64,000 nt of DNA. Source: Holacanthus passer (taxonomy: Eukaryota > Chordata > Actinopteri > Pomacanthidae). The stretch covers positions 1,674,001 to 1,738,000 of the forward strand of contig JAFREQ010000026.1 in NCBI GenBank assembly GCA_025331565.1. The letters are read 5' to 3'. The translations under genes were made by a program, and so were the position numbers. The notes beneath the pieces were generated by a model. It worked only from the letters and a program-made list of their open reading frames with translations, was not told where the DNA came from and did not search any database. Shown here in pieces: positions 40,901 to 52,896 of this stretch (the first letter of the stretch is position 1; every line of letters starts with the position of its first letter).

Positions 40901-43439
40901 TGTGATTTGACAAAAATACTGTCCCCTTCCTCACTGAACATAGAACGTTCATGCTGCAAGCCTTAGGGTTCAATTCTGATTTATTTCTCAGACCCAATTT
41001 TTTGTTTGGCTGTTCACATTATTTTGTAAATGTGGCCAACATCAGATTCCAAAGTGAAGTGTTCATGGTGCTGAACCAACCTGCACGCACATAAGAACAA
41101 TAACACGTCATACAATGTCACACAAAGCACACTGTTGTCCAAAAAGTTTTTTAAAAAGTAAACAAGGAGGCCACTGAAATCAGCGTTTACTGTTTCATTT
41201 ATAGCTGATATGCAGTGGAAGCCAGTAAATTTATGAGCAGATGATAATGAGAATGAGGAGAAAAAGAGACAAATTTTACTCAGATCTGTTTGCATGTGAT
41301 TTGTGCAGCTCACACTGTCATGAAAAACAGGTCTGAGTCACATATGAGCGAAAAAAAAAAAAAAATCGGATTTGGGCCATTTGTGCCTACAGTCTGAACA
41401 CAGACTCCCTGTAGCCCCATGCAATCACACATGCACTCACAGTTTCACTAAGTGCGCAGGTGATGTCAATTAATTCTGAGGGTTCAGCTAATTAGGCTGG
41501 ACATTATGACTGAGCCCAAATCAGACCCATCGCTACTTGAACCAATTGCAATATTAAATACTGCTAATACTCTGACAGGGACCATTCCACAGAATTACTT
41601 ATTATACAAGTACTTTTACTCAGCTCCAATTATGAATGTAGGAATAAACTTATCTCAATTATTACTATTACTAATTTTAAATAACAGAAAGACAGACACA
41701 AAAAAGAGACACTGCTTTCTCTAAAGCTTGAAAACCAGTTTTCAAATTTGCATTGTCAACGCAGCCCTGTCCATGTACCACAAATGTGTAAAGTGTGAGT
41801 GTGTTTGTTGGGGGGAGGGCAGGTTCCTCATCAGAAAACTGGTTAGGCAAATACCTTGAGGAGCTGCCATGTTTACATCAGAGTAACCTCCACATTATCC
41901 TAAAGGACATAACAGGCATGACTGGGTAAAGAAGGCAGTGTGCAGTCACGAGAGGAATATTTGAATTCTGGGTCATTGTTGATGCTTTAATCGATGGTTT
42001 TCACTTCAAGCATCTGCCCTTAATCATCACACAAGCACTTCAGTGACTCAAAAACAGGCAGCAACATCAACAAAGAGTATTTCTGGTGTAGTTCCTGGTG
42101 ACACAAATAAATGGCATGAGAAAATATCCTGCTAGTCACTCACAGCTTTTATGTGGTAATCGTTACAATTAGCAACAAAAGCAGCTGTGCGTGTTTCAGA
42201 TCAAAAATGAGGAGCATAAGTAATGAGTCTGTCTGCAAGTCAAAACCAAAAGAGACTCAAAGGGAACAATTTGCTTAAAAAAACAAATTGCCTGTAATTC
42301 AGCTCAGGAAAGAATGCATGAAATCTATTATTTTTTGCATGCTGCACTTGCAGTGAACTTCACCACTCTAGTTCCTGTTTTCATGTTACTTCAAATACCA
42401 AAGCAAATGAAATCTATAAGATCACGAGCAGCCGATAGAGTGCATTATGCAACTCTCACAACCACTATGGCTTCTAGAAGATAGGACACAAGTTTCAACA
42501 TGTCAAAGAGAGATTACACCCTGCATGCCTACTAGTACAATATTCCTCAAGCCCAGAAGGAACACAATAACCTATCTCTGTGTGTGTCTTCTTCATTTCT
42601 TTCTCTCTCAACATACCCCAAATGCAGGCTAGATCTTGTTCTTATAAGGCTGCGGCTCTGAGCAGGAGCACAGATAAATATCAAAACTATTCTAAGATTG
42701 CAATCCTAACTCAAAGACAGTCTGCAATGTTGGAAGCAAAGCAGGGGGTCTCAGTGGAGTGGCCTTGCATGAGCTCCTGCCCTCATAGCAGAGCCATCAT
42801 CTGGGCAGGAGACGCCACAGCCTCCTAGTCAGCACTGCCTCAATGACTCACCCAGGCCCTGCTGAGTCAAGTGGAGTGACTCTTGATGCTGAAACTCATA
42901 AAGTCATATTGAAATGGAAATAGGGCTTAGGGGATATAAAAACAAGCTTGTGGTATGCAGGTTTTGAGTTAAGTCAAAAACAAGCAACCTAAATTTGGTC
43001 TCCTCTATTGCCAAGATGAAATGTAGGCTCCTCTATTCTCAAGGGAAAAAAACAAGTCAAACATGCTGTAATTTGCAGCAGGGTCTTAAAAAACTGTCAC
43101 ACCTGGGTATGACTGCAAAGTGCACCAAAAGGGCAAGAACATGAAGCCTTCATATGTTATCAGATGCAGTGCATGGTAACATCAGAGCAGCTTAAAATCA
43201 GGATGGAGAGATCAACATTTCACCAGATTTAACAAGGATGCATGTGTGACAGCAGCAGGCATGAGAGCAGAAACACACGGTGCACTTCTTCAGGCCACAG
43301 GAAGGAAGACAGAGTTAGTCTAAACAGATTTAAGGGTAAGTTATGACAGCACAACCTTTGCAAGATGAGATTTAGTAAACGTGACTCTGCATCTCTGGAG
43401 GGGGACGCTGAGTTTGAACTGGAGTAAACCCACCGTCAG

Positions 43440-44030
43440 TCAGTTACCTAGCAACATGGCAGCACGGTGATGACAGATTGATGGCGCGAGATCCTCATCA
43501 CATACCTGGACAGATGCACCTCTGGATTCACCTCAGCCAAACCAAAGTTCATGGGTCTTTCTCCGCTTTTTTTGGGAGGGGGGGTCAGTAGTTTCACCAC
43601 CTTTCAGCACGAAGCCGACTCGAGGTTTGACGACGATGCCATCATTGGGGTGAACGCATCGAGAGCCAGCAGCTGGTTTCCTTCCTTCACGTCGCCGTTT
43701 GTTTGGCCGCTGAGTGCAGGACGAGGTGCGGGTACGACGTGGAAAGATGACGCGCGGGGAAACATCATCAGCTCAGGGGGGGTTGGTTTGGACATCAGCC
43801 GCCGTTTGTGAGCGTGTTTACAAAATCTGGCCACATCATTGCGCCGGAGAAACGCACGCTGGATTTCCTCAATCGACAGAAAAAGGCCAGAGAAGCTCTG
43901 GTTAAAATGTCCTTGAATATCCAAGCCACCCTGTTCAGCGGTTTGGCGGTTGGGCTCGTCCCGGTGAAGGAAACGAAACGGCCGCGAGATCAGAGCTGCA
44001 GCAGCTTCCGTCCACAGAACAGATGAAGAG
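43440..44030 (-). promoter_or_regulatory. CpG-rich block, probable pitpnm2 promoter and non-coding first exon
   Basis: From about 43590 to 43990 CpG dinucleotides are clearly denser than in the flanking AT-rich DNA. A strong minus-strand donor, CTGTCCAG then GTATGTGATG (exon end 43506), lies at the downstream edge, and a second donor-like GCTAG then GTAACTGACT lies at about 43450. This fits a 5' non-coding exon spliced to the start-codon exon at 26348. Open frames of 86-106 residues run across it on both strands but show no recognisable domain. It could also serve a divergent transcript. Confidence 0.45.
43443..43455. promoter_or_regulatory. X-box (RFX) motif at the candidate pitpnm2 promoter
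   Basis: GTTACCTAGCAAC has two complete inverted half-sites with one central base, a full match to the X-box pattern bound by RFX factors. It sits at the downstream edge of the CpG-rich block. Confidence 0.55.
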
Positions 44031-44651
44031 CAAACAGATGAAGAGCTCTCGCCATCGTAAGTTGTCGCTCCTCAAGTCTCAACCACTGCAAGACTTCAGT
44101 CCTTTCAGGCACGACACAAAATACTGTTAATGTCGCCCGAGTACAACCACATTTCCGGTACAACTTTCAACATAAAAGCCTGACTTCACGCATTCTATAT
44201 TTAAATCTCTGTCCGGCCTGGGATGCAACTAAACACAACACAAACCGCATTCATCACATTCAAGACTATACTATGAATGTATTCTAAACTGATATTGCTC
44301 CTAAGAATGTACAGATACTTCACACTGTTTAGTATTTGATTCTGAAGGATTGGTAGCTTCACTTCCGGTTCTTGTCTCTTCTTCCGCTAACTTGACGAAT
44401 CTCAAACGCGTGCAGATATTCAGCTGGAGTTTGAAAGTAGGCCGCCCCCTGCCGGCAATACAGTATATGGTCTAAACTAATATCTCAAGTGGTTACGTAT
44501 TTCGGCGGATATAAGTATTATTATAGAATGTAAATTTATAAAGGTGCATTTATGGCGATTGTGTTACATTCATGCATATTAGTTTGTTTTACTCAGTTTA
44601 CCCACAGTAGTTTTAATGAATTCAGACACATCTACTTTGATATTTTGCATT

Positions 44652-44705
44652 TAAGATAAGATAAGATAAGATAAACCTTTATTCGTCCCACAGTGGGGAA
44701 ATTTA
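44652..44705 (-). mobile_element. Retroelement 3' tail (TTATC type), copy 3
   Basis: Reads TAAGATAAGATAAGATAAGA, then TAAACCTTTATTCGTCCCAC, then AGTGGGGAAATT; sense orientation is minus. Four terminal repeat units are kept. Confidence 0.75.
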
Positions 44706-46145
44706 AATTTATTGTCATCATCTAGTTTAATTAGTAAGAAAGTGAAGTGATTGGAGGGGAAACAATTTTTTTATGTTGATGCTTAATGGGGACTTCAAGA
44801 GGGTCACTGGATGTCAACCACTGCATCAACTGTTACTGTAATTCTACATATGCATAAAATATGAAAAATTAGCTTTTTTCATTTTCACAATCAACACTCG
44901 AGCAAATCAAGACAAGATCTGCCAAAACTCTGCCCTTAGTAAATTCTTGATGAATTCTGTTAGTCTTTACACAGTCAGTGATATATGTTATTACTACATC
45001 TAAATACATTACATTTATTATAAAGCAGAGCAGTAGTTTTAAACAAAAAAGGGCGGCGACTGCACCTCACATTAGACAAGGTGAGCCTACTGACTCGTTT
45101 CCCTTCCTTTGGAATATAAAAGAATTATTTTCACTGATTGTTTGCCTTGATGGCAACTTACAGTTTCACACAACAGTGGACCAGAAATTGTTGACAGCTC
45201 ATATTTTACAGATTTTTTTTTCTGTTACCAATAGTATTAAATGCTGAATGTATAAAAATGATTTCATACAAATAGTGTGCAGGTTGTGAGTTACTGAAAA
45301 TGTAACTCTTTTGCCTGATCCACATAAAAATGACATAGCCATGGTTACATTGTACAAAAATGAAGGTCAGTTTTAATGTGAGCACTAAAGATAAAGTTCA
45401 AGTAATTAGAAACTCACGTCACCTACTCGCAATATCAGAGACATGTCATCACAGGTCATCAGAGAGATTGTCTTTTCCCTCCGACCTACATAGTTTCCTG
45501 GTTTACTAATTATAGTCATTGTCAAGGGAGAGAGCAGGAGGCCTTACATCACAGTCCATTTTTTCTCTTCATATGAAAAAAATGTTTGAAACTGTTTTGC
45601 AATAATTCCATTTATAGAATTGGCATCATTATTACATTACTTGGACCATTTTAGGAATCCTTCAGAAACTATACCAGACCTTTCAAAGTGTTTGGCACTG
45701 CTTGCTACAATTGACACTTGCAAATGATGGAAACATTAAAACTAACAATTAGGCTATTGTATTTGATTCAACAGCAATGTCTTGTGTAGTGTAAAACAAA
45801 GCAAATCAAGGTGAAAATGGTTGGTTGTGTAATTTGTGGTGTAAATGACAAATAAATAAAACCAACCTACTGCACTGTCAAGTGAAGTGGTAATTATGAA
45901 TCCATTATTTCATTCCATCCTGCTCTTGCTGATGCTCTTGTTAGTGTGAAAAGGAGGGTTCATATTATTACTCCATCTAAAACGTCTCTTGTAATTATGA
46001 AACACGTCTCCCAGTAGACTTGAAAACTGGCTCTCAGTCAACCTGATTTCACAACAGTGACGACTGATTGCACATGATTCCAACAGTGACCAGTTTGCAT
46101 GGCTGAAAAAGTATCAAAACATCCAAAGAAACTTCTTTAACTACT

Positions 46146-46188
46146 TAAGATAAGATAAACCTTTATTCGTCCCTCAGTGGGGAAATTT
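46146..46188 (-). mobile_element. Retroelement 3' tail (TTATC type), copy 4
   Basis: Reads TAAGATAAGATAAACCTTTA, then TTCGTCCCTCAGTGGGGAAA; sense orientation is minus, with one substitution from copy 3. Confidence 0.75.
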
Positions 46189-46439
46189 GCAACTTACTTC
46201 TGCAACTTAATACAAATTTCCCTTCTTCTTCTGTGTATGATCAGTATGTTCAAAACAGTATTAAATGATGATTTGTACCATGGATGGAAAGTCTTTTAAA
46301 TGATGTTTCGCTCCATTCGCGATAGTCAAATATGCCTTTTTTAGGAGGACACGTCACTATAGGAAAAGCACACGTGTAAATAATAAATAAATAACCCTAT
46401 ACCCTACCCTATAAACCCTATAACATTAATTTTCAGTGA

Positions 46440-46674
46440 AGTACAAGTGCAGCAGCCAGAGTACAGTACCAAGTACAGAGCACAGCACAGTGCAGTATAG
46501 AGGGAGACCCACAGACAACAGTGGACTGTCGGCTTTAAATTGGCCTTCTGCTCTTTTCATGTCTTTTTAGCCTGTTTAAACTGCTCTTTGTACTATTTAA
46601 CTGCTCCATCCCCTTTGCTGCTGTGATTTGTGAATTTCCCCACTGTGGGACAAATAAAGGTTTATCTTATCTTA
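46440..46674 (+). mobile_element. Longer copy of the TTATC-tailed retroelement (copy 5)
   Basis: The terminal part (46633-46674) reads AATTTCCCCACTGTGGGACA, then AATAAAGG, then TTATC units on plus. About 190 bp upstream (AGTGCAGTATAGAGGGAGAC and a T-rich stretch with CTGCTCTTT) probably belongs to the element body, but no second copy in the window allows its boundary to be set. Confidence 0.5.
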
Positions 46675-47089
46675 TGTACCTCACAGATAAGTAATATACA
46701 GGGTCATACTGTGATTTGACACTTTTGACCTCTTGTGAAATTTACAAGCTTGAGCATATAGTTCTCTATGTTTCCAATACAAGTTTATGTCATCATCATC
46801 ATCTTTTTATGTTTACATGTGAACAAATAACTTGATGAATGTACATATCCAGGTAATATATACTACAGAAATGAGAGGACGTTAGTTTTTCCGCACACCT
46901 GATAATAGTTTGTTAATTATCATTCAAAGCAATCAGGCACCGAACTTCCATAAAATTGAATAGTATAGACTAAATTAGATAACTATATGAATATTCAAAC
47001 CTTAAGCACAATTCGCGCTCATTAATGGCTCAAAATATCTACCATAAAGAGCCATTAAAGAAACTTAAACTTTAAAAGTTGACTGTCGC

Positions 47090-47437
47090 CATTATAAAAC
47101 ATTTTCCTACCTGCTGGAGGTTTGATCTGCGATCCGACACACGATGGCGGCAGAGAGTCGACACCAACCTGCAAACTGGCCGCGAAGAAGAACACAAACA
47201 TTGCCGATTGGATGACAGAAGCATAGAAGAAGATAGGCTGAACATAAACATGAACGAACCAGCCTGACCGTGAACCAGACAGGAAAGTAAAATATACTAA
47301 TGCCTGTATTGATAGAAGTTATTGACGAATGATTTGATATTCCTCAGTTTGGTAACATACACCGTGATGTAACGCTATCAGTCTGTTTGTTCACCGCTCC
47401 ACCAAAAAAACGTTTTATATTTTGTCTATTAGAAGAA
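47090..47437 (+). other. mtrfr: Probable mtrfr promoter and 5' UTR
   Basis: A moderately CpG-containing stretch (CGATCCGACACACGATGGCG) precedes the gene. A 3' splice site, TTTTGTCTATTAG at 47420-47432, lies five bases before the start codon, so a non-coding first exon probably lies around 47100-47280. Its donor was not located with confidence. An upstream ATGGCGGCAGAG at 47144 opens a frame of only about 23 codons. Confidence 0.4.
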
Positions 47438-48345
47438 ATGCCACGGATTTCCCCGTTCATCAGCTGCATGTACAGTTTGTCATGTCGGGTCATATGGAGA
47501 GATTGTCCTAGTATCTCTCTGCTGATGAGACCGCTCCCACCTGGGCTGCCATATGTTTTGGCAGCCGGTAAAAAGGACCTGATGGACCTTCCTGTCCTGA
47601 ATGAAGAGGAGCTTGAGGAGCAATTTGTGAGAGGATCTGGACCAGGAGGACAGGCCACCAACAAAACCAGCAACTGTGTGGTGCTGAAGCACATCCCCAG
47701 TGGGATTGTTGTGAAGGTTGATCTTGTTTTTAAGTTAATCCGTGTAAATGTCATCATTGCTTTCTCTCAGTCCATGTGTAATAGAGATTTGGTGACAAAG
47801 TTCAGCCTTGACAAATCAGTCACCTCAAGGGCCTTGCAGTAGCTGTTCTGATGCTTTTGATCATTGCATGATTTTCATCCACAGATGCCCAGTTATGGGA
47901 TTGTAGACTGACATTTAAGGACTTCTTGTCCATGTTGCCTTGAAAGTTGAGTTTCACAGTTCACTCAAGTCCTCAGTGCCCAGAAAAAATTGATATGGTA
48001 ATGACCAAAAGCTCCAAAACAGCCTAAATGGACCCTGAGGTGGGATTCATGTTTTTGTTAGCCAAAGTTATGTGATTTACTAACCATGTTAATATAATTT
48101 CTTGTGCCCTGCAGTGCCATCAAACCAGATCTGTGGATATAAATCGCAAGCGTGCTCGGGACATTATGAGAGAGAAACTTGATGTTGTATATAAAGGAGA
48201 ACTCAGTGAAGTTCTTGTGAAGAAGAAGGAGTCTGAGCTGAGGAAACAAGAGAAGAGGAGGAAGACAAATGATAATCTGAAGAGGAAAAGACTGTTTCAA
48301 GAAGGGCTGGCTGAAGACTCCAAACCTGAAAATGACACTGTTTAA
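47438..48345 (+). CDS. mtrfr: Mitochondrial translation release factor in rescue (C12orf65-like)
   Basis: Two coding exons, 47438-47716 and 48115-48345, join in phase to 510 nt, 169 residues. The product is a small class I release-factor-like protein that frees peptides from stalled mitochondrial ribosomes. The core reads FVRGSGPGGQATNKTSN with the catalytic GGQ at residues 70-72, followed by VVLKHIPSGIVVK and, across the splice, CHQTRSVDINRKRARDIM. The C-terminus is strongly basic (KKKESELRKQEKRRK), as expected for the tail that enters the ribosome. It lacks the codon-recognition domains of full release factors, normal for this family. The N-terminal 35-40 residues are rich in Arg, Ser and hydrophobics and fit a mitochondrial presequence. 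The ATG at 47438 is preferred over the in-frame TTG at 47387, which lies upstream of the likely splice acceptor. An AATAAA lies at 48366. Confidence 0.95.
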
Positions 48346-48365
48346 AATATTTGTGTGAAATATAG

Positions 48366-48371
48366 AATAAA
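48366..48371 (+). other. Polyadenylation signal of mtrfr
   Basis: AATAAA, 20 bases after the mtrfr stop codon, giving a very short 3' UTR. Confidence 0.7.
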
Positions 48372-48389
48372 GACATGAATACTGGAATT

Positions 48390-49480
48390 TTCCTGTATTT
48401 AATGTCTGCAAAGACTGAATAACAAAACCTTGAAAGATACTGTCAACAGTATCAAATTCAATTAGCCTTTTATTTGTATAACATCTTTAATGCAATATTG
48501 CAATAAACAGCACATCACATAATCCAAGACAGAAAGACATTCAATAAAATATAGTAAAAAATGTTGGTGATGTGTAGCGCATCTTTGAATGCTTGAAGCA
48601 ACTCAAAAAAAAGCACTCATGGGGTACAAGCTTTATGTAAAAACTGCAGTATGCAACCTTTATCTGTAGGTGTAATTTGATATATATATATATTCATTAT
48701 TTTCCGCATGTGATGACATCATTTCCTCTCACTCATTTCCTGTAAGTTCCTAGTAATGCGGTGAAGTTGTAGTCTCGGTTTTGACTGCATGCATCATATG
48801 AAGCTCAAGAGCATTTCCTGCTGGCTCACTTTATATTGAAAACACAACTTATTACAGCTGCAGCACAGATGTTTTAACTGGATCACTTTATAGCATAACA
48901 TTTACCCCAATTTATGACTAAATGTCAGCAAAAGCTCTCTAACCTAAAGTTCATGGGCTAAACATAGAAAACAGAACCTGTCTTGCTGTCAAATCTATGC
49001 TACAGTCAGGTGTTCCTAATTCCTACTCTTAAGACTTTTATATAATAATAATATATAATCCCGAATTGATCCACCTATGGGGGATCAATAAAGAATCATC
49101 TTAATAACAAAGACAGACCACAAACTTGTATGTATCAGCTACTTGGGACCCTGTTTCCTCAGAGGTGGAAATGACCTTTAATTTTCAAGTATGGTTTAAA
49201 AATGATGATACATTGCTGAAAATTGATTTTCTAAATGTATTTATCTTTATTATCTGTGGTTAAGTAATATAGGACATTTGAAATTCTCAATCATTTTAAA
49301 TTTCTCTCCGTTCAGTATTGTATATACTCAAACACGATGTTCTCTACGCCAAACATCATAATTGAAAAATAATATCAAAGCATTTCAATTCAGGTACAAA
49401 TCTCTTTTGAAAGATTGACATTTGTAAGCTACAGCAGTTTTTGGTGAGGCACATGCCTGCCTGACCGGCTGTGTGATGGC
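48390..49480. other. Intergenic region between mtrfr and kmt5a
   Basis: About 1.1 kb of AT-rich DNA without coding signal. Near 49059-49104 is a diverged relative of the retroelement tail (GATCCACCTATGGGGGATCA, then ATAAAGAATCATCTTA). Confidence 0.75.
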
Positions 49481-49491
49481 CAGATCTGCGG

Positions 49492-49693
49492 CCAATGAGA
49501 GAACTGCTTCCATGCTCATGCCCCTCCCATGTGGTCGAAACAGCCAATGGGAGCAGCAGTAAGGTTTTTAAATCCACAGACTCACAATGCTCTGCTGTTT
49601 GTCGTTGCAGAGGCAGTGAACTGAGCCTGCTGGGCACAGAGGGCAAATTTTACAGACTCCTCGTCCTGTTTGGATTTTATTCTCTTAATTGAC
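49492..49693 (+). promoter_or_regulatory. kmt5a: Kmt5a promoter and 5' UTR with two CCAAT boxes
   Basis: GCCAATGAGA (CCAAT at 49492) and AGCCAATGGGAG (CCAAT at 49544) stand 52 bp apart in the same orientation, a typical NF-Y arrangement for cell-cycle genes. No TATA box is obvious. The start codon follows at 49694, so the 5' UTR is likely short. Binding is inferred from the motifs. Confidence 0.55.
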
Positions 49694-52600
49694 ATGGCAA
49701 AAGGTAAACATGCTCATGTGCTGTCGTTTCAGTAACTGTTGCATGGCGCACATGCTGCAGTGGCTAGTTAATGTGTGACTGAGCTAACAGCTAATGCTAT
49801 GAAGCGTAAATACAGGACCAACTTAGTTTAAATAAGCTTAGTTGACGTTTACAAATAAAACTGGCCGTTAATGGTCGGGTTTGCTGCAGTGTTGTTTGAA
49901 TTAGACAGAAGTGCTTACATTTATTCATGTCCATGTTTTTAAAGGCAAGAAAAATGTGCTGAGAACTGAGGACACTGTTGAACATAAAGCCACATCAAGG
50001 AAAGAGACAAAGGAAAACAAACCAGCAACCAACAAGGTTTGTTCTGCTGTTTGGTTTCAGGCTTTTGTGTTTGCAAACTAAAGTAGAAAATAAAGCAGCT
50101 TTTTCTCACAGTCTGTGTTAACCTACCAGTGAAAAGATAACATTACTGTGGCAGTGGTCCTGCCTCAGCCTGGTGTTGTAGCATGTAGGATATAACCTTA
50201 TTACACTTAACTAAAGTACACTACAGTAAGCTTTGTATGGTTTGTATTGGACCTCTTTACCAAAACATACCCCAAGCTGATCACCGCCCCTTATAACCTT
50301 CACCAATCAAAGGTTGAGGTTCTGGTGTAGAAAAAGTCTTCATCAGTTTAGCAATCTGTTTACTGTGTTTTCTGTTGGATCCAACTGTTTTTTGTTTTGG
50401 AAAAAAGTGCAACTTGCCTCCAAATTTGGAGCCTTTTGAATTCACATGCATGTTGTGAGTGGGTGGGAGCAGGACTAAAAACATTAAACAAAGTCTGTGC
50501 CAGTTACATGGTTCTGAACACAGCCTTGTGAAGTATGACGCACCCATTTATTTCATCTGATCAGATTTGCATACTGATGAACCCTAGTTAGCTGAATGTG
50601 TATATATCACCTGTGATGTTTACTCCTATGAATGGTACAGGGTTTTTTTTCCTTTTTTTTCAGGATTGTGTAGGTAAAGTGCAGTCATTTTTCCCGAGTG
50701 TACGGAGTCCAAGTAAACCTAGATCCCCTCTGAGCGACAGTTCAAGCATGCTGATCCAGGAAGGAAATGAATCTGATGCAATTAATCCCGACACATCAAA
50801 GCAGAAAAAAGGTGAGTACCTAATTAACTTTTAAAACAGGCCAAATCAACTAATCTGAAATGCAGTGGTTTGGCCATTTCTATTACATGTGATCTCCCAG
50901 CTATTCTGTTGTTATCCCCTATGACCCATATGGTCAGCAGATCCACGTGTACCGCAAAAAAATTTCTGTGCATGTGAATGGTGGCAGTGTTTACTGACCC
51001 ACAATCTTATGACACAACTTAGCTGTTTTGTTTTGGGGTTTTTTTTGGGGGGTTGTTATGTTTTTATTAACTTTATGTCTCTCGATTAAGGTCAAACGTT
51101 TGGGGCAGCTGTCAATTTCTTTCTTCCTCATTTTAGACATATGCAATGAAATTAAATCTGAGAGTTGTGAGTCCAAAGAGCCGAAGCCTGAAATGGCTTG
51201 CCACAGTCTTGGGACTAGAGAACAAACCACTGACCAACTTGAGCAAAAAGAGTCCACAGCACACACAAATGCCAGGCCTGCAGCAGACAGCAAAGTCTCA
51301 GCATCCAAAACTCGGAGTAGAACTGGTCATAAACTCAGAGGAAAAAAGTAAGTGCAAGAAGCCAACATGTTGGCTTTTAAAAAAAAAAAAAAAAAAAAAA
51401 AAAGACACTCTTTCACAGAACGTTGCACAATCACAGTATCATTAATTTGATAATGTCTCTCTTTTCAGGACTGAGAATAAAGCTCCCCAAAACAGAAAGG
51501 TCACAGACTATTATCCCATCAGACGGAGCAACAGAAAAACTAAGGCCGAGTTAAAGGTCAGCTAATAGGAGAAAGCATTTCCCACCAAGTTAATTCATTC
51601 TCATTTTGCACTTGCAGTTAAGATATTTACACATTTTGCCTTATTGGTTATTTGTTCTTTGTGTGAAAGAGTTTCTATAAGGAGTATGCGACTCTACCAT
51701 AACAGAAAGTTGATCCAATTACTCAATTCATCAACAGAATGAAGAACACAGACACATTGATGACGTGATAAAGAATGGCATTGAAGAAGGAATGCAGGTA
51801 ACATTTAATGATTTAAATATATTGTGCCGCTTTTAGTCCAAATGTTTTGTACAGTTCACTGTGTATTTTGATAATTGTCTGCAACCTACACTGCTCATGT
51901 TTGTGCACATTACCACACTGATGTTTGCTGCCCAAAGCATGGCAATGATCAGGCAACAGACTAGCTTATTTTAGTTATCAACTTCCCTTCAATATGATAA
52001 ATGCATTTTCTGTAAGCAGGCAGAAAAAAGATTTTTTTCCCCCCATTTTCTCCTAAACATATTCTCTGTAATTTAACAAGTGATTAGTAGTTGCTAGTTT
52101 TGTGGTAAAGCAACCCGTACACTATTGTTAATCAGTTAAACATCACACTTTGTTGCTTTTGAATGTTGACAGGTCAAACACATAGAGGGAAAAGGACGAG
52201 GGGTATTTGCTGTCAAGGCCTTCAAAAAGGGAGAGTTTGTCGTAGAGTACCATGGAGACCTACTGGAACTGGCTGAGGCTAAAATAAGAGAGGCCCAGTA
52301 TGCTCAGGATCCCCAAACAGGCTGTTACATGTACTACTTCCAGTATCAATCTAAAACCTACTGGTAAGTCCAAATGTTACCACATTTTTTATTTCTTTTC
52401 TGTTCAATTTGCCAACTTTCTGGGAATAATGGATTGTAACTGCACATCCAAAATATTTTCTGGGAGTAAGTGCAAACTTTGGCATGCAGAACATTTATAC
52501 AAAAATGAGTTTGGCTTTGGGATGTTCCATCTTGTACCCATCTATCTCCTGACTGGCTGTCAAATAAAGGCATGTTGTCAAAAAAAATCTTCTTAAAAGA

Positions 52601-52896
52601 AGAAGAAAATTTGTTTGGGTAGAATAACACTCTGTTTGGTAAGTTAAGTCTCAGTGTTTAATCTTTGTGCGGTTACGTATTGCAGTGTGGACGCTACAAA
52701 GGAAACGAGCCGTCTTGGAAGACTGATCAACCACAGTAAATCTGGTAACTGCCAAACTAAGCTTCACCCCATTGATGGGACCCCTCATCTGATCTTGGTG
52801 GCTTCCAGAGACATCAAAGCAGAGGAAGAGCTGCTGTATGACTATGGTGATCGGAGTAAAGCCTCAGTCATGGCTCACCCTTGGCTCAAATACTGA
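49694..52896 (+). CDS. kmt5a: Histone H4 lysine-20 monomethyltransferase KMT5A (SETD8/PR-Set7)
   Basis: Eight coding exons: 49694-49703, 49945-50036, 50664-50811, 51137-51347, 51469-51556, 51738-51797, 52173-52363, 52686-52896. Together 1011 nt, 336 residues, all phases consistent. The enzyme monomethylates histone H4 Lys20 in chromatin and acts in S-phase and mitosis control. The SET domain covers about 204-336 with IEGKGRGVFAVK, FVVEYHGDL (225-233), LGRLINHS (277-284) and LLYDYGDRS (316-324). The PIP-type degron at 162-173 (NRKVTDYYPIRR) keeps the Thr-Asp and the basic residue needed for CRL4-Cdt2 destruction on PCNA. A second PIP-like stretch, GKVQSFFP, lies at 38-45. The first exon codes only MAK plus one base. 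The N-terminal half (35-150) is low-complexity, Ser/Lys-rich and diverged, as usual. Teleosts carry two copies (kmt5aa, kmt5ab); which one this is cannot be told here. Confidence 0.97.
51379..51403. repeat. Poly-A tract in a kmt5a intron
   Basis: About 24 A just after the donor of kmt5a exon 4. It makes an artificial poly-Lys reading frame. Confidence 0.9.

Larger units (their letters stand above)
26349..43440 (-). other. Long gene-poor region, probably the 5' UTR intron of pitpnm2
   Basis: About 17 kb with no recognisable coding exon on either strand. The start-codon exon of pitpnm2 has a 3' splice site at its left end in transcription order, and the nearest CpG-rich promoter-like block upstream lies at 43.5-44.0 kb, so this is best read as one or more 5' introns. 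It contains CA repeats, a MITE-like element (about 31209-31497), a 27-bp tandem duplication (30081), and a few motif-rich stretches that could be enhancers. The longest open frame (36369-36854, minus) has no recognisable homology. Confidence 0.6.
44031..47090. other. Intergenic region with retroelement tails
   Basis: No coding exon is seen between the pitpnm2 promoter block and the mtrfr 5' region. The 3 kb is AT-rich and holds three copies of the TTATC-type retroelement tail (44652, 46146, 46633). The sequence before the last copy (from about 46440) may be more of the same element's body. Confidence 0.75.

Noticed and set aside
43551..44026. Open frames of 63-106 residues on both strands across the CpG-rich block
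   Set aside because: Frames in three phases on both strands are expected in CpG-rich DNA poor in stop codons. None shows a domain. I read the block as promoter and non-coding first exon.
47344..47757. 137-residue minus-strand frame at mtrfr
   Set aside because: It is antisense to mtrfr exon 1, whose GGQ domain is unambiguous on the plus strand.
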